From: Ralstonia pickettii
Lineage (GTDB): Bacteria; Pseudomonadota; Gammaproteobacteria; Burkholderiales; Burkholderiaceae
Assembly (NCBI RefSeq): GCF_000607165.1
Contig: NZ_JFZG01000003.1
Span: 124,001-188,000, forward strand
Direction of reading: 5' to 3'
DNA: 64,000 nucleotides
The position numbers and the translations under genes were made by a program. The notes below the pieces were generated by a model. That model was given only the letters and a program-made list of their open reading frames with translations. It was not told the DNA's origin and made no database searches. This document shows, in pieces, positions 27,352 to 36,084 of this stretch. The number at the start of each line of letters is the position of its first letter. Within the stretch, counting starts at the first letter, position 1.

Positions 27352-28443
27352 ATGTTGAGCGTAACCATCGAACAGATCACCGAAGCCCTGCGCGGCGTGG
27401 TGGATCCCAATACCGAGCGCGACCTCGTGTCGTCCAAATCGGCGCGCAACATCCGGGTCGATGGCGGCGAGGTGTCGCTCGACGTGGAACTCGGCTACCC
27501 CGCCAAAAGCCAGTTCGAGCCGATCCGCAAGCTGGTGATCGGGGCGCTGCGCCAGGTGCAAGGTGTCGAAAATGTGAGCGTGCAGGTGTCGATGAAGATC
27601 GTCGCGCACGCGGTGCAGCGTGGTGTGCACCTCATGCCGAATGTGAAAAACATCATCGCCGTGGCGTCGGGCAAGGGCGGGGTGGGCAAGTCGACCACCG
27701 CTGTGAATCTGGCGCTGGCGCTGGCCGCGGAAGGTGCCAACGTCGGTATTCTCGACGCCGATATTTACGGCCCGAGCCAGCCGATGATGCTGGGCATCCA
27801 GGGCCAGCCGGAGTCGGCGGACGGCAAGACGATGGAGCCGATGGAGGGCCACGGCCTGCAGGCCAACTCCATCGGTTTCCTGATCGAGCAGGACAACCCG
27901 ATGGTCTGGCGCGGCCCGATGGTGACCTCGGCGCTGGAACAATTGCTCAAGCAGACCAACTGGCGCGACCTGGATTACCTCATCGTCGACATGCCGCCGG
28001 GTACGGGCGATATCCAGCTCACGCTGTCGCAGAAGGTGCCGGTGACGGGCGCGGTGATCGTCACCACGCCGCAGGACATCGCGCTGCTCGACGCCAAGAA
28101 GGGCCTGAAGATGTTCGAGAAGGTGGGGATTCCCATCATCGGCGTGGTCGAGAACATGGCGGTCTACTGCTGCCCGAACTGCGGCCATACCGAGCACATT
28201 TTCGGCGCCGGCGGCGGCGAGAAGATGTGCGAACAGTACAACGTGCCGTTCCTTGGCAGCCTGCCGCTGAATCTGTCCATTCGCGAGCAGGCCGATTCGG
28301 GCCGTCCGACCGTGGTGGCCGATCCTGACGGCGCCATTGCCGGCGTCTACAAGCAGATCGCGCGCCGCGTCGCCATTGCCGTGGCCGAGAAGGCGAAAGA
28401 CATGACAAGCAAGTTCCCCTCGATCGTCGTGCAGAACACCTGA
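27352..28443 (+). CDS. apbC: Iron-sulfur cluster carrier protein ApbC/Mrp
   Basis: A 363-residue Mrp/NBP35-type ATPase. An N-terminal MIP18/DUF59 domain (residues 1-85, with LRGVVDPNTERDLVSS) precedes a deviant P-loop SGKGGVGKST near 106-115. The CxxC cluster ligands are in VYCCPNCGHTEHIFG near residue 275. The protein carries and inserts Fe-S clusters. It leads directly, by 9 bases, into the DUF3305 gene, so it may be expressed with the formate dehydrogenase genes, whose products hold many clusters. The ATG at 27352 follows a GGAG; longer starts reach into the divergent promoter. Confidence 0.92.
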   Translation: MLSVTIEQITEALRGVVDPNTERDLVSSKSARNIRVDGGEVSLDVELGYPAKSQFEPIRKLVIGALRQVQGVENVSVQVSMKIVAHAVQRGVHLMPNVKNIIAVASGKGGVGKSTTAVNLALALAAEGANVGILDADIYGPSQPMMLGIQGQPESADGKTMEPMEGHGLQANSIGFLIEQDNPMVWRGPMVTSALEQLLKQTNWRDLDYLIVDMPPGTGDIQLTLSQKVPVTGAVIVTTPQDIALLDAKKGLKMFEKVGIPIIGVVENMAVYCCPNCGHTEHIFGAGGGEKMCEQYNVPFLGSLPLNLSIREQADSGRPTVVADPDGAIAGVYKQIARRVAIAVAEKAKDMTSKFPSIVVQNT

Positions 28444-28452
28444 GCGCAAATC

Positions 28453-28992
28453 ATGGATGCCAGCGAGCGGTTGTCCAACGATCGCCAGACGGAGCGCCCG
28501 TCCGTACGGGTGGCGGTGGTGCTGTGCCGCCGCCCGACGGCCAACCGCTGGCAGCCGTTCCAGTGGCGGCTGGAGGCTGTTGTGCCCGATCTGGGCGAAT
28601 ACGGCACCGCACCGCGCTGCCTGGATCGCGCCGACGATGAGAAGGGCGACGAGCGCTGGCTTACGCCCGGCTTCTCCGTCACGCTGTTTCGCGACGAGGC
28701 CGAAGGCTACTACCTGAACGTGACTTCCGCCGCGCCCTGCTGGTTTGTGCTGTGGCGCCTGGGTGAATCGGGCACGGCTGACGAAGGCCGGGCGATTCCG
28801 CATACGGTTTCGCTCAGCTACAACGAGGCCGGCCGCTGGCTCGACGGTGGCGAGACGGTCGAAAACGTGCCGTTGGACGCCGCGGCGCTGGAGTGGCTGC
28901 AGGCGTACGTGGCTGAAAACTACCGGCCTGAGCCGAAGAAGCGGCGCCGGCCGGAGTCGTTCCTGCCGCCGGAAGACCGCGCGAAGTTCTGA
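28453..28992 (+). CDS. DUF3305 domain-containing protein
   Basis: A 179-residue soluble protein with no signal peptide. The central part (VRVAVVLCRRPTANRWQPFQWRLEAVVPDLG, then FSVTLFRDEAEGYYLNVTSAAPCWFVLWRLGE) matches the DUF3305 family, which occurs only beside formate dehydrogenase genes. The function is unknown, and a maturation role is a guess from context. The C-terminal end is basic and Pro-rich. It is followed by the DUF3306 gene after 11 bases. Confidence 0.82.
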   Translation: MDASERLSNDRQTERPSVRVAVVLCRRPTANRWQPFQWRLEAVVPDLGEYGTAPRCLDRADDEKGDERWLTPGFSVTLFRDEAEGYYLNVTSAAPCWFVLWRLGESGTADEGRAIPHTVSLSYNEAGRWLDGGETVENVPLDAAALEWLQAYVAENYRPEPKKRRRPESFLPPEDRAKF

Positions 28993-29003
28993 GCGAAGCT
29001 GCC

Positions 29004-29564
29004 GTGAGCGACGAAACTTTCCTCTCGCGCTGGTCGCGCCGCAAGGCCGCCGAGCGGCGGGGCGAACCCGAACCCGAAGCGGCCCCGCCCGCGGAGCCGG
29101 CGCCCGTCGTCGTGCCCGAAGTGTCGCCGCCCGAGCCCTCGCCCGAGGCGCCGCCCCCGCTCACCCTGGAAGACGCCGCCAAGCTGACGCCATCCGATGA
29201 TTTCGCGCCCTTCGTCGCGCGCGGGGTGGACGAAGCCGTCAAGCGCGCCGCGCTCAAGAAGCTCTTCGCCGATCCGCACTTCAATGTGATGGACGGGCTC
29301 GACACCTACATCGACGATTATTCGCAGCCCGACCCGATCCCGCCTGAGATGTTGCGCGAGTTGCGCCATACGGCGGGATTGCGATTGTTCGAGCCGCTGG
29401 AAGAGGAGGCGGCTGCGCCGACAGGAGTCGAACCGGTATCGGATGTTTCGCCCGCTGTGACCGGCGAGATGCCGCGTGAACCTGGCGATGCCGAATCGGC
29501 CTTCCCGGACGACCCCGCCCAGGCAACCCCGCATGGCGGTGCTAAGCCGCCGTCCGTAGAATAA
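29004..29564 (+). CDS. DUF3306 domain-containing protein
   Basis: A 186-residue protein. The start MSDETFLSRWSRRKAAERRG and the core LTPSDDFAPFVARGVDEAVKRAALKKLFADPHFNVMDGLDTYIDDYSQPDPIP, seen here in pieces, are typical of DUF3306. Between them is a long Pro/Glu-rich stretch (about residues 22-55), and the tail is also acidic and low in complexity. No signal peptide. DUF3305 and DUF3306 are found as a pair in formate dehydrogenase loci; their role is unknown. There is a 34-base gap to the polyferredoxin gene. Confidence 0.82.
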   Translation: MSDETFLSRWSRRKAAERRGEPEPEAAPPAEPAPVVVPEVSPPEPSPEAPPPLTLEDAAKLTPSDDFAPFVARGVDEAVKRAALKKLFADPHFNVMDGLDTYIDDYSQPDPIPPEMLRELRHTAGLRLFEPLEEEAAAPTGVEPVSDVSPAVTGEMPREPGDAESAFPDDPAQATPHGGAKPPSVE

Positions 29565-29598
29565 AAAAAGAAGACCGCGCGGCAAGGACCGTGCGGCC

Positions 29599-31806
29599 AT
29601 GTCCCCACAGCCCGCGCCATGCACGTGGGCGCTCACGTACAAATCCATGCCGACGCTGCTCTGCAGTTGCAATCACACCATGCCGATCGATGCCGATGCG
29701 GTGGGCGACGCCCTGCGCGAGTCCGCCGCCGCCATCGACGCGCCGGGCAAGACGCACCACCTGCTGTGCCGCCGCGAGATCGGCGCGTTCACGCAGGCGC
29801 TGAATGGCTCGGAAGACGTCATCGTCGCCTGCACGCAGGAAAAGGCGCTGTTTGCAGAAGTGGCCGCGCAGCACGAGGGCGTGACCGCGCCGATCCATTT
29901 CGTCAACGTGCGCGAAACGGGCGGGTGGTCGGCGGGGGCCAGGCGCGATGCGCGCGGTTTCCGTGCCAAGACAGCGGCGCTGCTGGCCGTGGCAGGGTTG
30001 CCGGCGCCGGACCCGGTGCCCGTGGTCGACTACCGGTCCGACGGCCACGTACTGATCGTCGGTCCTGCCGAGCGAGCGATGCCGTGGGCGGAACGGCTGG
30101 CCGACCAACTGAGCGTGACGGTGCTCGTCACCGGACGCGACCGCGCAAAGGGTCCGCTTGTCCCGTCGATGGAGCGCCGCTGGCCCGTCCACGCGGGCGA
30201 ACTGCAGGAGGTGAAGGGCTGGCTTGGCACGTTCGAAGTGCAGTGGCGCAACCGCAATCCGATCGACCTGGACCGCTGCACCCGCTGCAACGCCTGCATC
30301 GATGTCTGCCCCGAAGGCGCCATCGACGCGCTTTACCAGATCGATCTGGACGCATGCCGCGACCATCGCGCGTGTGTAAAAGCGTGCGGCGATGCGATGG
30401 CCATCGATTTCAGCCGTGTGGATGCGCCGCAGGCGCTATCCGGCCAATTCGACCTGATCTTCGATTTGAACGATGCGCCGGCGTTTGCGCAGCACCAGCC
30501 GCCGCAGGGGTACTTCCACGCGGGCGCAGACGCGGGCCGCCAACTGACGGCATCGCTGGCACTGCTGCAAATGGTGGGCGAGTTCGAGAAGCCCAAGTTC
30601 TTCCAATACAAGGAATCCATCTGCGCGCACGGGCGTAACGGCCAGGTGGGCTGCGACGCTTGCGTTCAGGTGTGTTCTGCGTCGGCCATTGCGTCGCAGT
30701 GGAAGGACGGCCGTGGCAGCGTGCACGTCACGCCCAATCTGTGCGTGGGCTGCGGCGCGTGTACGACCGCGTGCCCGACCGGCGCCATTACCTATGCTTA
30801 TCCCAGCGCGCCTTACCAGGGGCGCAAGCTGAAGACGCTGCTGAGCACGTATGCATCGGCGGGTGGACGTGATGCCGTGGTTCTGCTGCATAACGGTGGG
30901 CGCGGCCGCACGCTGATCGAGCAACTGGGCCGGGCCGCGCGTATCGACAAGGCCCAGGGCGTGCCGGTGAATGTGCTGCCGGTCGAGGTCTTCCATGCGG
31001 CATCGACGGGATTGGACCTGTGGTTCGCAGCGTTGGCTTACGGCGCCGCGCGCATCGCCATCCTGCTGACGGAAGACGACGCACCGCAGTACCGCGCGAT
31101 GCTCGCCGAGCAGGTTGCCGTGGCGCAGGCCGTGCTGCAGGGGCTGGGCGAACCGGCGGATGAGGCGGGCGTGGTGCTGATCGACGTGGCGGATGCTGCT
31201 GCGCTCGACACGCGCTTGGGCTGTGCTGACGTGTCGGGCCCGCTGCGCGGCTTGCGCCGTGACATGCCGGCCGCCACCTTTGCGGTGGCCGCTGCCAAGC
31301 GCGAGACGCTGGATTTTGCGCTCGACCATCTTGCGCGCCACGCCCAGGCCACCGATGCCGTCATCCCGCTGCCGGCCGGGGCACCGTTTGGCGCCATCAC
31401 CGTGAACCGCGAAAGCTGCACGCTGTGCATGGCTTGCGTGGGCGCGTGCCCTTCGCAGGCGCTGCGCGACCAGGCCGAGCGCCCGGTGCTGGCCATGATC
31501 GAGCGCAACTGCGTCCAATGCGGCCTGTGTGAAACCACGTGCCCTGAAAGCGCCATCGCTCTTGTGCCGCGTCTGAACCTGTCGGCCGAAGCGCGCCAAT
31601 CGGTCACGCTCAACGAGGCGCAGCCGTTCCATTGCATCCGCTGCAACAAGCCGTTCGGCACCGCGCAGATGGTCACGACGATGCTGGCGAAGCTGGGCGC
31701 GCATCCGGCGTTTTCGGGTGCCGCCGCCGAGCGCCTCAAGATGTGCAGCGACTGCCGCGTGATCGACATGATGCAGCACGGCGAACGTCCCGGCGCCCCG
31801 CACTGA
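29599..31806 (+). CDS. Large multi-cluster 4Fe-4S ferredoxin protein of the formate dehydrogenase locus
   Basis: A 735-residue protein. Ferredoxin-type Cys sets lie at about 227-237 (CTRCNACIDVCPEGA), 342-359 (CDACVQVC), 382-392 (CVGCGACTTACPTGA), 605-617 (CTLCMACVGACP) and 637-647 (CVQCGLCETTCPESA), giving four or more clusters. Unusual Cys pairs near the N-terminus (LLCSCNHTMP) and C-terminus (CIRC about 678, CSDC about 715) could bind a metal. No signal peptide, so it is cytoplasmic. The middle part (about 400-600) is not ferredoxin-like and I cannot assign it. It probably passes electrons to or from the dehydrogenase, or serves in its maturation. A GTG/ATG at 29647 is a possible later start. 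Confidence 0.82.
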   Translation: MSPQPAPCTWALTYKSMPTLLCSCNHTMPIDADAVGDALRESAAAIDAPGKTHHLLCRREIGAFTQALNGSEDVIVACTQEKALFAEVAAQHEGVTAPIHFVNVRETGGWSAGARRDARGFRAKTAALLAVAGLPAPDPVPVVDYRSDGHVLIVGPAERAMPWAERLADQLSVTVLVTGRDRAKGPLVPSMERRWPVHAGELQEVKGWLGTFEVQWRNRNPIDLDRCTRCNACIDVCPEGAIDALYQIDLDACRDHRACVKACGDAMAIDFSRVDAPQALSGQFDLIFDLNDAPAFAQHQPPQGYFHAGADAGRQLTASLALLQMVGEFEKPKFFQYKESICAHGRNGQVGCDACVQVCSASAIASQWKDGRGSVHVTPNLCVGCGACTTACPTGAITYAYPSAPYQGRKLKTLLSTYASAGGRDAVVLLHNGGRGRTLIEQLGRAARIDKAQGVPVNVLPVEVFHAASTGLDLWFAALAYGAARIAILLTEDDAPQYRAMLAEQVAVAQAVLQGLGEPADEAGVVLIDVADAAALDTRLGCADVSGPLRGLRRDMPAATFAVAAAKRETLDFALDHLARHAQATDAVIPLPAGAPFGAITVNRESCTLCMACVGACPSQALRDQAERPVLAMIERNCVQCGLCETTCPESAIALVPRLNLSAEARQSVTLNEAQPFHCIRCNKPFGTAQMVTTMLAKLGAHPAFSGAAAERLKMCSDCRVIDMMQHGERPGAPH

Positions 31807-31837
31807 AAACCGCGCATTGAAGCCGACCTCTGATCCC

Positions 31838-32509
31838 ATGACCGACGCCCAGCCCCTGCAATTCCAGCCCGCCCCCACCCCTGCCGACAGCGCCGAGGAT
31901 CTTGCCCGTGCGGACCTGTACGGCCTGCTGGCCACGCTGTTCTTCCACGCGGCAGACGCCGATTTGCTGCAGCGCATTGCCGCCGCGCCGCTGGACCCGG
32001 TAGGCGACGACGGTATCGCGCCGGCCGATGCGGAAGCCGCCGCCAGCAGCGCACTTACCCAGGCGTGGCGAAAGCTTGTCGCCCGCGCCGGCCAGACCAC
32101 CGCAGGGCAGGCCGACGACGAATACACCGAACTGTTTATCGGCGTCGGCAAGCCCGAAGTGTTCTTGTACGGCTCGTATTACCAAGCCGGTTTCATGAAC
32201 GAAAAGCCGCTCGTGGTGCTGCGCGACGACCTGCGCCGCTACGGCCTGGAGCGTGCCGAGGGCGTCACGGAAACCGAAGATCACCTTGCTACGCTGTGCG
32301 AGGTCATGCGTTACCTCATCGCCGGGGACGATGTTGCCGTTGCTCGCGTCGAAGAGCAGCGCGTTTTTTTCCAGCGCCATCTGGCCCCGTGGGTCGATAC
32401 GGCTTGTGATGCTGTATTGCAGCATCCGCACGCCGCGTTTTATGCCGACGTGGCGGGATTGGCAAAAGCGTTTTTCGACGTCGAGCGGCTCGCGCTGGAA
32501 TTGGCGTGA
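31838..32509 (+). CDS. TorD/DmsD-family molybdoenzyme chaperone
   Basis: A 223-residue helical protein. Family features include RADLYGLLATLFFHAADADLLQRIAAAPL near residues 23-51, the DDEYTELFIGVGKPEVFLYGSYYQAGFMNEKPL segment, and EDHLATLCEVMRYLI followed by FFQRHLAPWVDTACDAV. TorD-type proteins bind Tat signal peptides and help insert the molybdenum cofactor. The likely client is the formate dehydrogenase catalytic subunit 550 bases downstream. The ATG at 31838 was preferred over a TTG at 31817. Confidence 0.85.
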   Translation: MTDAQPLQFQPAPTPADSAEDLARADLYGLLATLFFHAADADLLQRIAAAPLDPVGDDGIAPADAEAAASSALTQAWRKLVARAGQTTAGQADDEYTELFIGVGKPEVFLYGSYYQAGFMNEKPLVVLRDDLRRYGLERAEGVTETEDHLATLCEVMRYLIAGDDVAVARVEEQRVFFQRHLAPWVDTACDAVLQHPHAAFYADVAGLAKAFFDVERLALELA

Positions 32510-32650
32510 CGGCGATGGTCCACGGGCCGAAAAATTCGGCGGAAGACCAAGAGCCACGCCCCGCCAGCGTCACGGCGGACCGATTCAAACTGCACTCATT
32601 GAAAAAAATCATCGGTAAATCGTCAGGAAAATCCCGGGGTGAGGGGTTTT

Positions 32651-32670
32651 AGGCATGGTTTTCCCATGCC
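32651..32670. promoter_or_regulatory. Hairpin in the leader of the formate dehydrogenase structural genes
   Basis: GGCATGG-TTTTC-CCATGCC is a perfect 7-bp stem. It is nested between TTTTAGG and CCTAAAA, which are also complementary. It sits in the 234-base gap before the mini-Tat gene and could mark an operator or a transcript structure of the fdh promoter region. Confidence 0.45.
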
Positions 32671-32743
32671 ATTACTCCTAAAATGTGTTCAAAAATTCCT
32701 ATTACATTCGGTCATCGGTTTGAACGAGCCGGGGAGCATCGAA

Positions 32744-32995
32744 ATGCCAGGTCCGAACACCGTCCCTTACGCCCGCCCCGAGGCGGATTCCGCTGAATCC
32801 GCCCCCACGCGCCGCCGCTTCCTGATGGGCGCCGCCGTGGCCGCTGCCGCCGCAGGCACGGCCGCCACGGCCAGCCACCTGGTGCAAGCGCCCGCCGCCG
32901 CTGCCTCGCCACCGGCTGACGCCGCTGATGACGGTGCCACCGGCTACCGGCTGAGCGAACACATCCGCAAGTACTACAAGACGACGTGGATCTGA
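32744..32995 (+). CDS. Formate dehydrogenase region mini-Tat protein
   Basis: An 83-residue protein that is almost all signal: a polar start, then the twin-arginine motif TRRRFLMG at residues 22-29, a long Ala-rich hydrophobic stretch, then only about 30 residues ending EHIRKYYKTTWI. It matches the TIGR02811-type family of small Tat targets next to formate dehydrogenase genes. The function is unknown. GGGGAG lies 7 bases before the chosen ATG; earlier in-frame starts read through the leader hairpin. It could be an assembly factor or a small subunit. Confidence 0.85.
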   Translation: MPGPNTVPYARPEADSAESAPTRRRFLMGAAVAAAAAGTAATASHLVQAPAAAASPPADAADDGATGYRLSEHIRKYYKTTWI

Positions 32996-33062
32996 TGCGG
33001 CTGCACGCGCGCCGCTGTTACTCCATCGTTATTGCACGCATCCCACATCCTCAGGTGACCTC

Positions 33063-36000
33063 ATGCTTCTGACCCGCAAACCGGCGGTACAGGACACCAA
33101 AGCCGCACCGGCTCGACGTTCAAACGGCCAGAGTGCCGCATCGCTTGCCGGCAGCCTGGCTCGCAGCCTGGCCGGCGCACTGCCGACCATGGACCGCCGC
33201 ACCTTCCTCAAGCGCTCCGGCATCGGCGTTGGCGCAGGGCTGGCCGCGACGCAGCTTTCGCTGGTGAAGAAATCGGTGGTGGGTGAGGCCCAGGCCGCCG
33301 AAGGCAAGGGCGACATCGTTGTGCGCCGCACGGTGTGCTCGCACTGCTCGGTCGGCTGCTCGGTGGATGCCGTGGTGCAAAACGGCGTGTGGGTGCGCCA
33401 GGAACCGGTATTCGACTCGCCGATCAACCTGGGTGCGCACTGTGCCAAAGGTGCTGCCCTGCGCGAGCATGGTCACGGTGAATACCGCCTGAAGACGCCA
33501 ATGAAGCTCGTGGACGGCCGCTACCAGCGCATCAGCTGGGAACAGGCGCTCAACGAGATCGTCGCCAAGATGAACACGATCCGCCAGGAAACCGGACCGG
33601 ATTCGTTCTTCTTCGTGGGTTCGTCCAAGCACAGCAACGAGCAGTCGTACCTGATGCGCAAGTGGGTGTCGTTCTTCGGCACCAACAACTGTGACCACCA
33701 GGCGCGTATCTGCCATAGCACCACCGTGGCCGGCGTAGCCAACACCTGGGGCTACGGCGCGATGACGAATTCGTACAACGACATGCAGAACGCCAAGTGC
33801 GCGTTGTACATCGGCTCGAACGCCGCCGAGGCGCATCCTGTGTCGATGCTGCATCTGCTGCATGCCAAGGAAACAGGCTGCAAGGTCATCGTGGTCGACC
33901 CGCGCTACACGCGCACGGCGGCCAAGTCCGATGAATACGTGCGGATCCGGTCGGGCACCGATATCGCCTTCCTGTTTGGCGTGCTGTATCACATCTTCAA
34001 GAACGGCTGGGAAGACAAGCAGTACATCCATGACCGTGTCTACGGCATGGACAAGGTGCGCGAAGAAGTGCTCGCCAAGTGGACGCCGGACAAGGTCGAG
34101 GAAGTGTGCGGCGTGCCTGAGGCACAGGTGCACAAGGTCGCCGAGATGATGGCGATGAATCGCCCCAGCACGCTGGTGTGGTGCATGGGCCAGACGCAGC
34201 ACACCATCGGCAACGCCATCGTGCGCGCATCGTGCATCGTGCAATTGGCCCTGGGCAACATCGGCAAGTCGGGCGGTGGCGCCAATATCTTCCGCGGCCA
34301 CGACAACGTGCAGGGCGCCACCGACGTCGGCCCCAATCCCGATTCGCTACCGGGCTATTACGGGCTTGCTACTGGTGCGTGGAAGCATTTCGCCTCCGTG
34401 TGGGGGCTCGATTACGACTGGATCAAAGGCCGCTTCGCCTCGCAGGCGATGATGGAAAAGTCGGGCACCACGGTTTCGCGGTGGGCCGATGCGGTGCTCG
34501 AGAAGAATGATCTGATCGATCAGGACAACAACGTTCGCGCCGTCTTTTACTGGGGCCACGCGCCGAACTCGCAAACGCGCGGGATGGATATCAAGCGTGC
34601 GCTCGACAAGATCGACCTGCTCGTGGTGATCGACCCATACCCGTCGGCCACGGCGGCCATGGCCAACATGCCCGCCGCCGACGGCACGCCGCCCAATCCA
34701 AACCGTGCCGTCTACCTGCTGCCGGCCGCCACGCAGTTCGAAACGTCGGGCTCATGCACCGCATCTAATCGCTCGCTGCAATGGCGCGAGAAGGTGATCG
34801 AGCCGCTGTTCGAATCGCAGCCGGACCACGTGATCATGCAGGCGTTTGCCGATCGGCTCGGCTTCGGCAAGGAGCTGTCAAAGAACTACAAGATCACCGA
34901 ATACAAACGCGCCGGCATGACGTGGCGCGAGCCGGAGATCGAATCGATCCTGCGTGAAATCAATCGCGGCAACTGGACGATCGGCTACACCGGGCAATCG
35001 CCGGAACGCCTGAAGGCTCACATGCGCAACATGCATCTGTTTGATGTGCGCACGCTGCGCTGCAAGGGCGGCAAGGACGCCGAAACCGGCTACGACCTCA
35101 CCGGCGATTACTTCGGCCTGCCTTGGCCGTGCTACGGCACGCCGGAACTCAAGCATCCCGGCTCACCCAACCTGTACGACACAAGCAAGCATGTGATGGA
35201 GGGCGGCGGCAACTTCCGCGCCAACTTTGGCGTGGAGCGCGACGGGGTCAACCTGCTGGCCGAAGATGGCTCGTTCTCGCTGGGCTCGGAGTTGACGACA
35301 GGCTACCCCGAGTTCGATCACGTCTTCCTCAAGAAACTGGGCTGGTGGGACGACCTGACCGACGCCGAGAAGAAGGCCGCTGAAGGCAAGAACTGGAAGA
35401 CCGATTTGTCCGGCGGCATCCAGCGCGTGACGATGAAGCACGGTTGCCACCCGTTCGGCAACGCCAAGGCCCGAGCGATCGTGTGGAACTTCCCCGATGG
35501 CATTCCGCAGCACCGCGAGCCGCTGTATTCGACGCGGCCCGACATGGTCGCCAAGTACCCGACGCACGACGACAAGAAGGCTTTCTGGCGCTTGCCCACC
35601 CTGTACAAGACAGTGCAGCAGCGCAATATCGAGAACAAGGTCCACGAGAAATTCCCGATCATCCTCACCTCCGGCCGTCTGGTGGAGTACGAGGGCGGCG
35701 GCGAAGAGACGCGCTCCAACCCGTGGCTTGCCGAGCTGCAGCAGGAGAACTTTGTCGAGATCAACCCGAAGGCCGCGGCCGACCGCGGTATTCGTCACAA
35801 CGATTTTGTCTGGGTCAAGACGCCGACCGGCGCCCAGATCAAGGTGCGCGCGCTGGTGACGGAGCGCGTGGGTGTGGACCACGCCTTCATCCCGTTCCAC
35901 TTTTCGGGCTGGTGGCAGGGCAAGGACTTGCTCGATTACTACCCGGAAGGCGCCCACCCGATCGTGCGTGGCGAGGCCGTCAACACGGCCACGACCTACG

Positions 36001-36068
36001 GCTACGACTCGGTGACGATGATGCAGGAAACGAAAACGACGGTCTGCCAGATCGAGCGGTTCGCATAA
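33063..36068 (+). CDS. fdhA: Formate dehydrogenase catalytic (molybdopterin) subunit, Tat-exported
   Basis: A 1001-residue molybdopterin oxidoreductase. A Tat motif DRRTFLKRS (residues 44-52) follows a 43-residue N-terminal extension. A 4Fe-4S cluster is bound by C92, C95, C99 and C127. The catalytic residue is Cys217 followed by His218 (NNCDHQARICHSTT), where E. coli FdnG uses selenocysteine; no in-frame TGA is involved. The C-terminal molydopterin-dinucleotide domain starts about 820 (FPIILTSGRLVEYEGGGEETRSN). It oxidises formate in the periplasm and feeds electrons through FdhB and FdhC to quinone. It is preceded by the chaperone and mini-Tat genes and followed by fdhB after 16 bases. Confidence 0.93.
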   Translation: MLLTRKPAVQDTKAAPARRSNGQSAASLAGSLARSLAGALPTMDRRTFLKRSGIGVGAGLAATQLSLVKKSVVGEAQAAEGKGDIVVRRTVCSHCSVGCSVDAVVQNGVWVRQEPVFDSPINLGAHCAKGAALREHGHGEYRLKTPMKLVDGRYQRISWEQALNEIVAKMNTIRQETGPDSFFFVGSSKHSNEQSYLMRKWVSFFGTNNCDHQARICHSTTVAGVANTWGYGAMTNSYNDMQNAKCALYIGSNAAEAHPVSMLHLLHAKETGCKVIVVDPRYTRTAAKSDEYVRIRSGTDIAFLFGVLYHIFKNGWEDKQYIHDRVYGMDKVREEVLAKWTPDKVEEVCGVPEAQVHKVAEMMAMNRPSTLVWCMGQTQHTIGNAIVRASCIVQLALGNIGKSGGGANIFRGHDNVQGATDVGPNPDSLPGYYGLATGAWKHFASVWGLDYDWIKGRFASQAMMEKSGTTVSRWADAVLEKNDLIDQDNNVRAVFYWGHAPNSQTRGMDIKRALDKIDLLVVIDPYPSATAAMANMPAADGTPPNPNRAVYLLPAATQFETSGSCTASNRSLQWREKVIEPLFESQPDHVIMQAFADRLGFGKELSKNYKITEYKRAGMTWREPEIESILREINRGNWTIGYTGQSPERLKAHMRNMHLFDVRTLRCKGGKDAETGYDLTGDYFGLPWPCYGTPELKHPGSPNLYDTSKHVMEGGGNFRANFGVERDGVNLLAEDGSFSLGSELTTGYPEFDHVFLKKLGWWDDLTDAEKKAAEGKNWKTDLSGGIQRVTMKHGCHPFGNAKARAIVWNFPDGIPQHREPLYSTRPDMVAKYPTHDDKKAFWRLPTLYKTVQQRNIENKVHEKFPIILTSGRLVEYEGGGEETRSNPWLAELQQENFVEINPKAAADRGIRHNDFVWVKTPTGAQIKVRALVTERVGVDHAFIPFHFSGWWQGKDLLDYYPEGAHPIVRGEAVNTATTYGYDSVTMMQETKTTVCQIERFA

Positions 36069-36084
36069 GGACGGGGAGATCAAC

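Noticed and set aside
27298-28803. 501-codon minus-strand reading frame opposite apbC
   Set aside because: Antisense of apbC and the DUF3305 gene, with no ribosome-binding site or recognisable fold.
30436-32151. 571-codon minus-strand reading frame opposite the polyferredoxin gene
   Set aside because: Antisense of a protein with clear Cys motifs; no independent support.
33702-33719. Possible selenocysteine site in fdhA
   Set aside because: The catalytic codon is TGC (Cys), not TGA, so no recoding is needed.
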